Positions 13,867-21,922 of a stretch of DNA of 37,144 nt are shown in pieces. The stretch spans positions 1-37,144 of the forward strand of contig NZ_JAUYRO010000065.1 in the NCBI RefSeq assembly GCF_030696805.1. The letters run 5' to 3'. Source of the DNA: Methyloversatilis sp. (GTDB taxonomy: Bacteria; Pseudomonadota; Gammaproteobacteria; Burkholderiales; Rhodocyclaceae). The translations under genes and the position numbers were made by a program. Position 1 is the stretch's first letter, and each line of letters opens with the position of its first letter. The notes under the pieces were generated by a model. It saw nothing but the letters and a program-made list of their open reading frames with translations, was not told where the DNA came from and ran no database searches.

Positions 13867-13893
13867 GGAAACAGGGGGCAGACCCCTGTTTCC
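13867..13893. terminator. Hairpin downstream of the PEP-CTERM gene
   Basis: GGAAACAGGGG (13867-13877) and CCCCTGTTTCC (13883-13893) form an 11-bp stem with loop GCAGA. It lies 21 bp past the stop of the minus-strand PEP-CTERM gene. The T tract is poor on both strands. Confidence 0.6.
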
Positions 13894-13913
13894 TTGCTTG
13901 CTAGGTGCCTTGA

Positions 13914-14606
13914 TCAGGCACGCCGACGTCGGGCGATCACGCCTATCAGTCCCAGGCCGGCCAGCAGCAGCGCATAGACCTGCGGCTCGGGTATCGGCTG
14001 GGTCATGACGGAAACCTTTCCGAATGCGGATGCACCCATCTGGTCGTAGTTCGGTCCGCGGAAGACAAGACCCGTGATGGTGCGACCGGAAGACGCCACC
14101 GTGCGGCTGAAGCTACCGCCACCGCCGGCCACCATGATGTCGATCGTACTTTCTGCACGGTTCCAGGTCATCGTCGTGGTGTACGTGGCGCCCGGAACGT
14201 AGTCACCGACCTCGGTGCCGCGCCCGACGTCGCCGATCAGGATCATCGTGTCGCTCGACTTGAAATCCCAACCGTAGCGCTTTCCCATGTCGAAAACCAC
14301 GTTGCCATCGGCACCGCAGTCGGGTGAGCAGATCTGGCGCACGTAAAACCATCCCGGTGAAACGAATCCGGGCTGATAGGGGCCAGGCTGGTATCCCGAA
14401 GCCGTGAACGTGCTGCTGATCGTCAGCGGCTGATCGGGCGTCACCGTAAATTCGTAGATCAGTTCGTTGAGCGCAGCGCTGCTCGACGGCACTGAAATCA
14501 TGCTGCCCCAGTCAGCGACCGGAACCATCGTGCTGTCGGCGATCGCTGCACCGCTGAAAACCATGCCGGCAAGCACTGTGGAACGAATGAGCGGAGTTTT
14601 ATTCAT
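13914..14606 (-). CDS. PEP-CTERM sorting domain protein
   Basis: The 230-residue protein is exported. Residues 1-23 (MNKTPLIRSTVLAGMVFSGA) form a signal peptide with cleavage near AIA/D. The end is a classic PEP-CTERM signal: PIPEPQVYALLLAGLGLIGV followed by IARRRRA. The middle is beta-rich and contains a Cys pair (RQICSPDCGADG). No catalytic motif is visible. Exosortase would cut at PEP and release or anchor the protein in the outer layers; no exosortase gene is present here. It shares only the sorting signal with the PEP-CTERM protein at 9205-9810. It stands alone. Confidence 0.9.
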   Translation of the reverse strand: MNKTPLIRSTVLAGMVFSGAAIADSTMVPVADWGSMISVPSSSAALNELIYEFTVTPDQPLTISSTFTASGYQPGPYQPGFVSPGWFYVRQICSPDCGADGNVVFDMGKRYGWDFKSSDTMILIGDVGRGTEVGDYVPGATYTTTMTWNRAESTIDIMVAGGGGSFSRTVASSGRTITGLVFRGPNYDQMGASAFGKVSVMTQPIPEPQVYALLLAGLGLIGVIARRRRA

Positions 14607-14945
14607 GAGTTGTCATCCCTTTGAAAAGGCGAATCGATGGCACGCGATCCGCGTCGATCAACCAACGCCTGATGCTGCGTCGGAGCACGATCGATCAGTG
14701 GGCCGTGTGCCCTTTTGCCGGTGTTGTGCGACGCCGGCAATTTCAGCCTATGCCCGGATCACCCGGGGATTTTGACCAGGGTCAACAGGGCGCAATGCCC
14801 CGTCGGCCCGTCGAAAAGCCGGTCCCGACGCGGAGAATGTTGAGCCCCCTTCCAAGGCGGGCGCGACGGGGATCAGGGCGGAAAGAAGGAAAAAAAGGTG
14901 CGAGGGGGAAGTAAAACAGGCCTGTTTCCTTCGGTGCGCAGCGCA

Positions 14946-15134
14946 TCAGCCCTTCGCGAGCCGTTTCCTCACGGCCGCAGTTGCACCCAGACCCTGCGGC
15001 CGTTGCAGGTAGACGGCGGGTTCGGGAATGGGGAAAGTTGGAGTTTCGCTGACGATGCGCCCATTCACCGGGTTGCGGTATTCGAGTGCCCGTAGTGAGT
15101 CCAGTCTGCCCCGGACTTCGTCGGGCAGCGGCAC
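14946..15134 (-). CDS. Possible small protein, unassigned
   Basis: A 62-codon minus-strand frame with a GTG start reads MPLPDEVRGRLDSLRALEYR and later FPIPEPAVYLQRPQGLG. It has protein-like composition but no clear ribosome-binding site and no family I recognise. The IPEP is not followed by a membrane segment, so it is not a PEP-CTERM signal. Nothing else convincing is seen in 14607-15297, which includes an AAACAGG-CCTGTTT palindrome at 14914-14927. Confidence 0.25.
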   Translation of the reverse strand: MPLPDEVRGRLDSLRALEYRNPVNGRIVSETPTFPIPEPAVYLQRPQGLGATAAVRKRLAKG

Positions 15135-15297
15135 CGGAGCCGACCGCCCTGAAGAATGGGAAGAATGGGAAATGCGACCGATATCCGCCAGTATTCGTGC
15201 CTCGGCGGCAACGCATCAACCGGCAGTTTCCGGCCCGATTGCCCGCGACTGCAGCGGCTCGCCGGGCGGTCAGCGAGCCAGCGGCCGCCGTGTTCCA

Positions 15298-16296
15298 TCA
15301 GCTTTCTGCGGACGGCCCGCTGGACTGCGGTCTGACCCGGCGCGGGGTCATGCCGCGCTCGCGGCGCAGCAGCTTGCGCAGCATCGACGCGTCCGCATAC
15401 CCCACCTGTGCGGCTACCGACTCGATCGACGCCCGCCCGGTTTCGAGCAGCTGTGTCGCGCGCTCGACGCGCAGTTTCTGCACGTACTGGATCGGCGACA
15501 TGCCGACTGCCGACGCGAAATGCCGGCTCAGTGTGCGCGGCGTCAGGTGCAGCGCATCGGCCAGCATGGCGAGTGTTACCGGTTCGCCGAGGCGCGTCTG
15601 CAGCCAGCGGTCGGCGCGCTGCAGCGTGGGGGTCTGGCTGACCAGATGCGAGGCGATGGCGTACTGGCTCTGCGACACGCGGTGATCCAGCATCAGGAAG
15701 CGCGCGCAATTGCGCGCCAGCTCGTCGGAACCGTGGCGGGCCACCAGTGCGAGCATCAGGTCGGCCTGGGCCAGCGCGGCGCCGGCCGTGCTGAGGGCGC
15801 CGTCACGGACCACCATGCGCGCCATGTCGAGGTCGACGCGCGGAAAGCGCTCCCGGAAATACGGTGCCAGCCACCAGCTCGTGGTGGCGACGCGCCCGTC
15901 GAGCAGACCGGCCTGCGCCAACGCAAAGGTGCTGACGCAGGACGCCGCCACTTCCGAGCCGGCTTCGAGCCAGTCGCTCACCCGGTCCATCGCCTTCACG
16001 ACCTCGCGGCTCACCAGCCAGTCTTCGAGTTCGCCGCGCGACGCGCGATTGGCACCCGGCAGAAGCAGTAGTCCGGGCGGCGGCAGATCGGCCATGCGCT
16101 CGAGCGGCCCGACTTCGAGCCCGGAACCGCTGCGCTCGCGCCGCCGTCCGCTGCCGGCCAGCGTGATGTCGAACAGCGGTGGCCGGGCCGCGAGCACGCA
16201 CAGCCGATTAGCGGTGTTCATCACGTCGAGCGTGATGCCCAGGCTGATGTCGAGTACGCCGGGCAGAATCAGTACGGCTGTTTTCATGATGTCCAT
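15298..16296 (-). CDS. GlxA-type AraC-family transcription regulator
   Basis: The protein has 332 residues. The N-terminal half is a DJ-1/PfpI-like domain (TAVLILPGVLDISLGITLDV, then PGLLLLPGANRASRGE) with a Cys at about residue 120 in EVAASCVSTFALAQAGLLDG, the position of the PfpI nucleophile elbow. The C-terminal 100 residues are the AraC DNA-binding domain: LAMLADALHLTPRTLSRHFA, then GYADASMLRKLLRRERGMTP. This is the GlxA layout, in which the first domain senses a ligand. It is divergent from the CmcJ-like operon and separated by 85 bp carrying spaced direct repeats, so it most likely controls that operon. Starts at 16296 and 16287 are both possible; neither has a good ribosome-binding site. 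Confidence 0.88.
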   Translation of the reverse strand: MDIMKTAVLILPGVLDISLGITLDVMNTANRLCVLAARPPLFDITLAGSGRRRERSGSGLEVGPLERMADLPPPGLLLLPGANRASRGELEDWLVSREVVKAMDRVSDWLEAGSEVAASCVSTFALAQAGLLDGRVATTSWWLAPYFRERFPRVDLDMARMVVRDGALSTAGAALAQADLMLALVARHGSDELARNCARFLMLDHRVSQSQYAIASHLVSQTPTLQRADRWLQTRLGEPVTLAMLADALHLTPRTLSRHFASAVGMSPIQYVQKLRVERATQLLETGRASIESVAAQVGYADASMLRKLLRRERGMTPRRVRPQSSGPSAES

Positions 16297-16324
16297 ATTA
16301 GCCCGGTTGATGTCGATATGGACA
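16288..16324. promoter_or_regulatory. Direct and inverted repeats in the divergent promoter
   Basis: GATGTCCATAT (16288-16298) and GATGTCGATAT (16309-16319) are direct repeats 21 bp apart, two helix turns, as AraC-family dimers prefer. The same DNA contains the exact inverted pair TGTCCATAT (16290-16298) and ATATGGACA (16316-16324). The site overlaps the start of the regulator gene, fitting auto-repression together with control of the divergent operon. Confidence 0.65.
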
Positions 16325-16381
16325 CTCGATGGCGAGCCCGTGCGGCCTCAGCATGGGGGCCTGACCCACCGGTTGGCGACC

Positions 16382-17266
16382 ATGACAAAGGAGCATCACT
16401 TGAAGACCCGTGACGAACGCAATCCACACCCCGACACAGTCCGGCCGGCTCGAACCGCCGGCGGACTGGACTATCTGCATGACAGCGCGGGTGCACCGTT
16501 CAACTACATGTACCCGCCGCCCGCCGGCGAACCGTGGGAGAACTGCAGCTACCGCACGCACCGCGTCGACATCGTCGACACCCGCCCGGCCGCGCAGGAC
16601 TTCCTGCTCGATCATCAGGGATTCGAACTGCGCGACGCCCCGACCGGCCTCACAGCCTTCGACGACGATGAAAGCATCCGTGCCCGCTACTACCCGGAAG
16701 TCGAAGCCATCGCCTGCCAGGTGAGCGGCGCGACGCGCGCGCTGTGCTTCGACCATCAGGTGCGTCGGCGCAGCCGGGGCGAACAGCACCTCAGCTTCGG
16801 TCGGCAGCACACCCAGGCTTCGGCTGTAGGGCGTGTGCACAACGACTATTCCGAGGCGAGCGGTCTGGCGCGGCTCGCCCTCGTGCTGCGCGATGAGGCG
16901 GCGCAGTCTCGCATCCGTCGCTTCGCCGTGGTGAATGTGTGGCGGCCGCTGATCGAGCCGGTCGTCGATGCACCACTGGCCATGTGCAACGCGCGGTCGG
17001 TGATGGCGCAGGATCTGGTGGCGGCGGAAATCCGCTATCCCGAACGCAGCGGTGAAATCTATCTGCTGAAGCATTCCCCGCAGCATCGCTGGCATTACTT
17101 TCCGGGCATGGCGAAGCATGAAGTGCTGGTGTTCAAGCAATACGACTCGCAGGCGAGCGGCGTGTCACGATTCACCCCGCACGCCGCTTTCCTCGATCCG
17201 GCGGCACCTGCGGATGCGCCGCTGCGCGCCAGCATCGAGGCGCGCTGTCTTGTACTTTTCGATTGA
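16382..17266 (+). CDS. CmcJ/NvfI-family oxidoreductase
   Basis: The protein has about 294 residues and matches the CmcJ/NvfI family. Residues 24-60 read GGLDYLHDSAGAPFNYMYPP and then YRTHRVDIVDTRP. The core has RVHNDYSEASG and later HRWHYFPGMAKHEVLVFKQY followed by DS, with His and Asp residues suited to bind iron. CmcJ acts in cephamycin methoxylation, and NvfI is a fungal Fe(II)/2-oxoglutarate endoperoxygenase, so an oxidation is likely here too; the substrate is unknown. The ATG at 16382 lacks a ribosome-binding site. A TTG at 16400, in frame, has AAAGGAG six bases upstream and may be the true start. It leads an operon with the isomerase and thioesterase genes. Confidence 0.85.
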   Translation: MTKEHHLKTRDERNPHPDTVRPARTAGGLDYLHDSAGAPFNYMYPPPAGEPWENCSYRTHRVDIVDTRPAAQDFLLDHQGFELRDAPTGLTAFDDDESIRARYYPEVEAIACQVSGATRALCFDHQVRRRSRGEQHLSFGRQHTQASAVGRVHNDYSEASGLARLALVLRDEAAQSRIRRFAVVNVWRPLIEPVVDAPLAMCNARSVMAQDLVAAEIRYPERSGEIYLLKHSPQHRWHYFPGMAKHEVLVFKQYDSQASGVSRFTPHAAFLDPAAPADAPLRASIEARCLVLFD

Positions 17267-17276
17267 AAGGTCAGCC

Positions 17277-17876
17277 ATGAACGATCCGCATATCGAATAC
17301 TGGTTCGACTTTGCGAGCCCCTACAGCTACCTGAGCACGCTGCGCATCGAAGCACTTGCCCGCGAACGCGGCGTGCGTGTGGCATGGCGCCCGCTGCTGC
17401 TCGGCCCGATCTTCCGCTCCGCTGGCTGGGAAAGTTCGCCCTTCCTGCAGCAGCCGGTCAAGTTCGCCTGGATGTGGACCGATCTCGCGCGTCAGTGCGC
17501 GCGCCATGGTCTGCCCTGGCGAAAGCCGTCGCAATTCCCGCGCAACAGCCTGCTGCCGGCGCGCATTGCGCTCGCCCACAGTGACGCAACGTGGATCGCG
17601 ACCTTCTGTGCCCGGGTGTTCGAGCTGAATTTCGTGCATGACGAAGAGATCAATGACGTCGAAGCGATGCAGCGCGTGCTCGAGGCGCTCGGCCTTCCGG
17701 CCGGCGACCTGATCGCGCAGTCGCAGTCGCCTGACGTGAAGCAGGCGCTGCGCGAACAGAGCGAACAGGCTGCACAGCGCGGCCTGTTCGGCGCGCCGAG
17801 CTTTTTCGTCGGCGACGCCTTGTACTGGGGTAGCGAACAACTGGAGGACGCACTCGATGCCGCCTGCCGCACATGA
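17277..17876 (+). CDS. 2-hydroxychromene-2-carboxylate isomerase-like protein (DsbA/GST-kappa)
   Basis: The protein has 199 residues. It begins IEYWFDFASPYSYLSTLRIE, the signature of the HCCA isomerase/GST-kappa group in which S14 of FASPYSY is the glutathione-activating residue. The end has GLFGAPSFFVGDALYWGSEQ, the 'GvPtFvv...fwG.dr' cis-proline region. In naphthalene breakdown this enzyme (NahD) isomerises 2-hydroxychromene-2-carboxylate using glutathione; homologues act on other substrates. AAAGG stands six bases before the ATG. It lies 10 bp after the CmcJ-like gene and overlaps the thioesterase gene by 20 bp, so the three are one operon. The exact substrate is not known. Confidence 0.9.
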   Translation: MNDPHIEYWFDFASPYSYLSTLRIEALARERGVRVAWRPLLLGPIFRSAGWESSPFLQQPVKFAWMWTDLARQCARHGLPWRKPSQFPRNSLLPARIALAHSDATWIATFCARVFELNFVHDEEINDVEAMQRVLEALGLPAGDLIAQSQSPDVKQALREQSEQAAQRGLFGAPSFFVGDALYWGSEQLEDALDAACRT

Positions 17877-18315
17877 CGAATGCAGCGCACCGGCCGGTTT
17901 CACGCCGCGGGTGCTGCGCGGGCCGTTCTTCGGCGGCCGCACGGTATTCACCGGCAGCGAGGGGCACACGGATCACTTCATGGTCCGCATCACCGGTGAC
18001 GACTGCAACCTGCTGGGCATCACGCACGGCGGCGTCATCGCCACGCTGGCCGACGTCTTCATCGTCGGCTTCATCGCCGGCCAGCTGACGGCCGACGCCC
18101 GGATGGTGACATCCAGCCTGTCCGTCGACTACCTCGGCCCGAGCACGGCAGACGACTGGCTGATCGGCCGCATTCATGCGCACCGCATCGGTCGCAGGCT
18201 GTGCGTCGCATCCGGCGAGTTCCGCGTCGGCGACCGCACCGTTGCCCTGATCAGGGCGAACTGCGCACGCCTTCCGGATACCGGACGTCCGGACACCTCC
18301 GCGTCGGATTCCTGA
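17857..18315 (+). CDS. PaaI-type hotdog thioesterase
   Basis: The protein has 152 residues and a single hotdog domain. The active-site loop is GITHGGVIATLADVFIVGFI, with the HGG and the downstream acidic D typical of PaaI/DUF4442-type thioesterases. SLSVDYLGPSTADDWLIGRI is the central strand. It would hydrolyse an acyl- or aryl-CoA thioester as a tetramer. It overlaps the isomerase gene by 20 bp, so it is translationally coupled. With an oxygenase-like protein and an isomerase in the same operon, a role in catabolism of an aromatic or similar compound is a reasonable inference. Its stop is followed at once by a cupin remnant in the same frame. Confidence 0.88.
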   Translation: MPPAAHDECSAPAGFTPRVLRGPFFGGRTVFTGSEGHTDHFMVRITGDDCNLLGITHGGVIATLADVFIVGFIAGQLTADARMVTSSLSVDYLGPSTADDWLIGRIHAHRIGRRLCVASGEFRVGDRTVALIRANCARLPDTGRPDTSASDS

Positions 18316-18513
18316 ATCACGCCTTGTCACCGCTTCGCGGCCGGCGGCGGCAACGCTCACTGCCTCATCAACGATACGGCCGCGGCGGTGCTCTATCTGG
18401 AAATCGGCGACCGCAGCAGTGGTGACGAGGTCCGCTACCCGGACAATGACCTGCGGGCCGAACTGACCGACGGCCAGTGGGCATTCAGCCGCAAGGACGG
18501 CAGCCGGTACTGA
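18316..18513 (+). pseudogene. 3' remnant of a cupin-domain gene
   Basis: Directly after the thioesterase stop, in the same frame, the sequence reads HRFAAGGGNAHCLINDTAAA, then VLYLEIGDRSSGDEVRYPDN, and ends FSRKDGSRY-stop. This is the C-terminal end of a cupin family with 'AG..naHcLiN.......LeiGdR..gDev.YPd.Dl'. There is no start codon, and the N-terminal half is missing. The junction lies within a few bases of 18316. It shows a deletion at the end of the operon. Confidence 0.75.
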
Positions 18514-18811
18514 AGCGCCGGTCAGCCCGGGCTGAGCAGGACACCGACGATCCTTGTCACGACCCGTCACCCGTGCCGGGCTTCATGCCGTTGGCAGATC
18601 TCCACGCGGGGATGTCACGCTGACCGGGCAGCACACCCGATGTCGATGGGGGCAGGGCGTTCAACGCAGGCCCTGCAGATTGAACTCGAGGCGCGCAGTG
18701 GGCGAACACGGCTTGGAGTGGGGTCGAGTTCAAGCCGATCGCCGAACAGGGCTGTCTCGGGTACGGCGTGTGGGACGTGAACTTCCGCCACGCGGCCCGA
18801 GCCTTGGCCGG

Positions 18812-19047
18812 TGTAGGGCAACGCTGCGCTCACCCCACCCGACGAATGAAGCGAGGTGGCAAACCCAGCCCTGGCATGCAGGTTGGGGTGAGCGCAGCGA
18901 TGCCCAACACCGCACCCACCAATCCTCGCGCCGTCGCGTCGACCCCGCAGGTTGGGGTGAGCGCAGCGATGCCCAACGCCGTACCCCTCCAATCATCGCG
19001 CCGCCGCGTCGACCCCGTAGGTTGGGCTGAGCGCAGCGATGCCCAAC
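18812..19047 (+). repeat. REP-like cluster: three copies every 69-70 bp plus one inverted copy
   Basis: Copies starting GTTGGGGTGAGCGCAGCGAT or GTTGGGCTGAGCGCAGCGAT lie at 18882, 18951 and 19021, each 27 bp and ending GCCCAAC. The roughly 42-bp segments between them are also related (both end in GCGTCGACCCCG-AG), so the unit is tandemly repeated. An inverted degenerate copy lies at about 18812-18843. The region 18514-18811 shows no gene I can support. Confidence 0.85.
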
Positions 19048-19100
19048 GTCCGCCGCGCCCTGCCAATCTTCCTGCCGTCGGTGCGACCCTTCAATCGAGA

Positions 19101-19467
19101 TAGCGCTGCATCCGCTCGTTCCGAAATCGCCCTCCGTGCAGCATGGGTGTCACGCGGCCGGCTCCGGCTCCAGTGACCCGTCTTCGGTTGTTGCCAGCCG
19201 CTGCGGAATCAGCCGGCGCGGCGGGTGCCGACGACGCGCGCTTGCAGAGCAGGCTGGGGCAGTACGCGCTGGGCCTTCAGACGACGGCGAAGTGCCGTCA
19301 CCACCCATCATTCACGGCGCGCGGAATCGGGCACATCCGGCAACCGCCGCCAAACGTACTCGGTACACGATCTGGCCGCGCGTGCGCGAGGACGATAACA
19401 AATCGTCATGTGGCGCCCAGCGTTGGAAGGCTTGTGGCGTGTGCCGAATGCGCACACGCCAAAAGCC
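19101..19467. other. Intergenic region, no gene seen
   Basis: The composition is GC-rich. Open frames here lack family signatures and good starts. It lies between the REP-like cluster and the end of the lipoprotein gene. I see no strong terminator. Confidence 0.5.
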
Positions 19468-20334
19468 TCAGAACTTGCCGTTGCCGTTTTTCCACTCGGT
19501 GCGCGGCGGAATGGTTTCCAGCGTGTCCCAGTGTTCGGCAATCCTGCCGTTCTCCACCCGGAACAGGTCGTAGTACGCGGTCGGCTTGCCGGCAAATTCG
19601 CCTTCGCTGACCGTCAGCACGAAGTTGCCCTCGCCCAGCACCTTGTGCACCGTGTGGTACTTCAGCGTGATGCCCGCCTTGGCCAGACCTTCCAGCGCGG
19701 CGCCCAGGCCGCTCAGACCGTCGGCGATCTGCGGATTGTGCTGGCGGTAGTGGTCGCCGTCGAAGTAGACCGCCAGGCGATCGAGACGGCCATTGACCAA
19801 CACGTCGTCGACAAAGGCGGCCACCAGTTTCTTGTTGGCATCGGTCTTGTCCAGGTTGCTGACCGCGATCGGCCCGTCGATCATCGTGCGCCCGCTCGGA
19901 TTGGGCTCGCGAGGCGTCTGCTGCAGATTGTCCCAGTGCTCGACGATCCGGTCGTGTTCGAAGCGGAAAATGTCGAATCCGATCTTCGGGCCGAAGAAGT
20001 TGTAGTCGGTGTGGGCGAACACGTAGTCGCCGTCCTCGAAGACACGCACCGTGTTCACCCGGGCGGACCCTGCGGGCAGCGCGGCCAGTGCGGCACCGAA
20101 TCCGGCGAGGCCGTCGGCCACGGCAAGGTTGTGCTGCACGTAGTGGTCCGGATTGATGATGGCGACCGGTGCTGATTCACCGGTTTCGATCGCCTTGAGC
20201 AGGGCGACGACCTGAGTCTTGCGGTCGGTGGTCATGGTGACTTTCTCCTTTGAAGTGTGGAATCCGGTGCAGCCGGTCAATGCAAGTGCTGCGACGATTG
20301 CGGCCGTGGCATGGCCGAGACGAGGGCTTTTCAT
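19468..20334 (-). CDS. Lipoprotein with two SnoaL-like domains
   Basis: The protein has 288 residues. The N-terminus AAIVAALALTGCTGFH is a lipoprotein signal with lipobox LTGC, so it should be lipid-anchored in the periplasm. Two similar SnoaL/NTF2-like halves follow: HYVQHNLAVADGLAGFGAAL with FRFEHDRIVEHWDNLQ in the first, and HYRQHNPQIADGLSGLGAAL with FRVENGRIAEHWDTLE in the second. This is the predicted aldol-condensation-type SnoaL group, usually one domain. A duplication within the gene is the simplest origin. The ATG at 20334 is chosen for the signal peptide. It is divergent from an AraC regulator 119 bp away that may control it. The activity is unknown. Confidence 0.87.
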   Translation of the reverse strand: MKSPRLGHATAAIVAALALTGCTGFHTSKEKVTMTTDRKTQVVALLKAIETGESAPVAIINPDHYVQHNLAVADGLAGFGAALAALPAGSARVNTVRVFEDGDYVFAHTDYNFFGPKIGFDIFRFEHDRIVEHWDNLQQTPREPNPSGRTMIDGPIAVSNLDKTDANKKLVAAFVDDVLVNGRLDRLAVYFDGDHYRQHNPQIADGLSGLGAALEGLAKAGITLKYHTVHKVLGEGNFVLTVSEGEFAGKPTAYYDLFRVENGRIAEHWDTLETIPPRTEWKNGNGKF

Positions 20335-20453
20335 TGTTGTCAGTGCTGGGTTGTCATCGAACATGCAGTGTGTCCGTGGGCGAGCAGTACAGCGAGGTCA
20401 CCATCGGCCAAGTGATGGTCAAAATCGGGCATTTGAGAAAACGGGGGGCACGC

Positions 20454-21338
20454 ATGAGCACGACGGCGCAGGTTCGCGATACGCACTTCGATAACGCTCG
20501 CCTGTCGGAGATCGGTCTTGAGGTGTTCAGCCTCGAGGAACTGCGCAGCCGGGTGACGGCCGACCGCCTGGCCGAAGCGGAGCGCGTCGACTTCCTGATG
20601 GTTCTGCTGATCAGCGATGGGTCCGGCGAGCACCTGATCGACTTCCAGCCGGTGCGGTGTGCGCCGGGTTCCGTCGTGGTCGTGCGCCCCGGGCAGGTGC
20701 AGCAATGGCGCATGCACCCGGGTCTGCAGGGACTGCTGCTGCTGGTCGACACCCGGCTGGCTCAACTCGCCGCCAGCGCGCTGGCCGACCCGGCCTTCCA
20801 GATGCTGCAGATCGACGAGTGGCCCGCCGTGTTTTCCTTGTCTGCGAACGATCAGCGCGACGGCGAAGCGCTGGCCCGGGTGCTCGAGCGCCAACTCGAC
20901 CCGGAGCAGGTGGATGATGTCAGCGCGCGCCTGGCGCGGGAACTCTTGCTGAGCCTGATGTTGTTGCTGAGCCGTGCCGCACGGGGCGCGGCACCTGCGC
21001 GCAGCATGCAGGAACGCCTGTTCCAGCGTTTGCAGCGCGACCTGGACGCTTCGGTCCACACACGGCCCACGGTGGAAGACATCGCCCGGCGCCTTCGCGT
21101 GTCGCCAAGTACGCTGTCGCGCGTCTGCCGCCAGCGCGTCGGTGCGTCGGCGAAGGCTCTCATCGACCGCCGCACGGCGCTTGAAGCGCAACGGCTGCTG
21201 GTGCATACGGCTGCATCGACCACGACCATCGGTGAGGCGCTGGGCTTTTCCGAGCCCACCAATTTTCTCAAGTTCTTCAAGCGTGTCGTGGGCATGACAC
21301 CGGATGCCTTCCGGAAAAGCTGGCGCCCGGCTGCCTGA
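20454..21338 (+). CDS. AraC-family transcription regulator
   Basis: The protein has 294 residues. The N-terminal cupin-like sensor part includes RVDFLMVLLISDGSGEHLID and CAPGSVVVVRPGQVQQW. The C-terminal AraC domain reads TVEDIARRLRVSPSTLSRVC for the first helix-turn-helix and TTTIGEALGFSEPTNFLKFF for the second, followed by VGMTPDAFRK. It likely senses a small ligand. GGGGGG precedes the ATG at 20454. ATG 20415 is also in frame but would add a basic tail unlike the family. The lipoprotein gene is divergent, so that gene is a candidate target. Confidence 0.87.
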   Translation: MSTTAQVRDTHFDNARLSEIGLEVFSLEELRSRVTADRLAEAERVDFLMVLLISDGSGEHLIDFQPVRCAPGSVVVVRPGQVQQWRMHPGLQGLLLLVDTRLAQLAASALADPAFQMLQIDEWPAVFSLSANDQRDGEALARVLERQLDPEQVDDVSARLARELLLSLMLLLSRAARGAAPARSMQERLFQRLQRDLDASVHTRPTVEDIARRLRVSPSTLSRVCRQRVGASAKALIDRRTALEAQRLLVHTAASTTTIGEALGFSEPTNFLKFFKRVVGMTPDAFRKSWRPAA

Positions 21339-21468
21339 TGTCCGTCTGCGCCGCCACATCAGCCGACCCGCCTTTGCCCTCGAAGGCATAATCGAACGCT
21401 GCAATCGGCCAACGTGCGCGACGACGACGGGTGAATGGCGGTTCGATTCGGTCATGGAGTACATCGAT

Positions 21469-21909
21469 ATGAAAATACTTGTCGCGGTCGACGGTTCGCC
21501 ATCGGCGCTGTGTGCGGCGCGTTACGGGCTGGAATTCGTGCGGGACGGTTTGCGTGTCGAGTTCGTGCTGGCGACCGTGCAGGAGCCGACTTACCTGTAC
21601 GAAATGCTCGCGCCCGACGCCGAAGTGCTGGAACGCGTCAGCGGGGCGGTGGGTTCGCGTGCGCTGGCGCAAGCGGAAGCGCTGTTCGAAGCGGCCGGCG
21701 TGCCCTTCGAGCGCGAAATCGGCTCGGGTGAGCCGGCCGCCAAGCTGGTCGAGCTCGCACAGCGACATGAATGCACCGGCATTTTCATGGGCGGCCGCGG
21801 CATGGGGGCACTTCGCGGGTCGTTGCTGGGTTCCGTGTCGCAGGCGGTGCTCCAGCAAGCAGCCGTACCGGTCACCATCGTGAAATGCGAATCCGGGGTG
21901 GAACCGTGA
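21469..21909 (+). CDS. Universal stress protein (UspA family)
   Basis: The protein has 146 residues. The first strand is MKILVAVDGSPSALCAARYG, with the usual Asp and Ser that contact ATP. The nucleotide loop is GGRGMGALRGSLLGSVSQAV, the G-2x-G-9x-G(S/T) motif of ATP-binding Usp proteins, ending in AVPVTIVK. Start 21469 has GGAG nine bases upstream; 21454 is an in-frame alternative. The cation-ATPase gene starts 13 bp after its stop, so both are probably co-transcribed. A role linked to ion or energy stress is inference from that pairing. Confidence 0.88.
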   Translation: MKILVAVDGSPSALCAARYGLEFVRDGLRVEFVLATVQEPTYLYEMLAPDAEVLERVSGAVGSRALAQAEALFEAAGVPFEREIGSGEPAAKLVELAQRHECTGIFMGGRGMGALRGSLLGSVSQAVLQQAAVPVTIVKCESGVEP

Positions 21910-21922
21910 CGGTGCGATATCG

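Noticed and set aside
15710-16381. N-terminal extension of the CmcJ-like gene
   Set aside because: The frame is open far upstream, but that part is antisense to the GlxA-type regulator and crosses the divergent promoter.
18882-19047. CRISPR array
   Set aside because: The repeats are palindromic REP-like elements, the spacers resemble each other, and no cas gene is near.
20340-21464. Minus-strand open frame of 374 codons
   Set aside because: It is opposite the AraC regulator; rich in Arg, His and Gln, with no motif.
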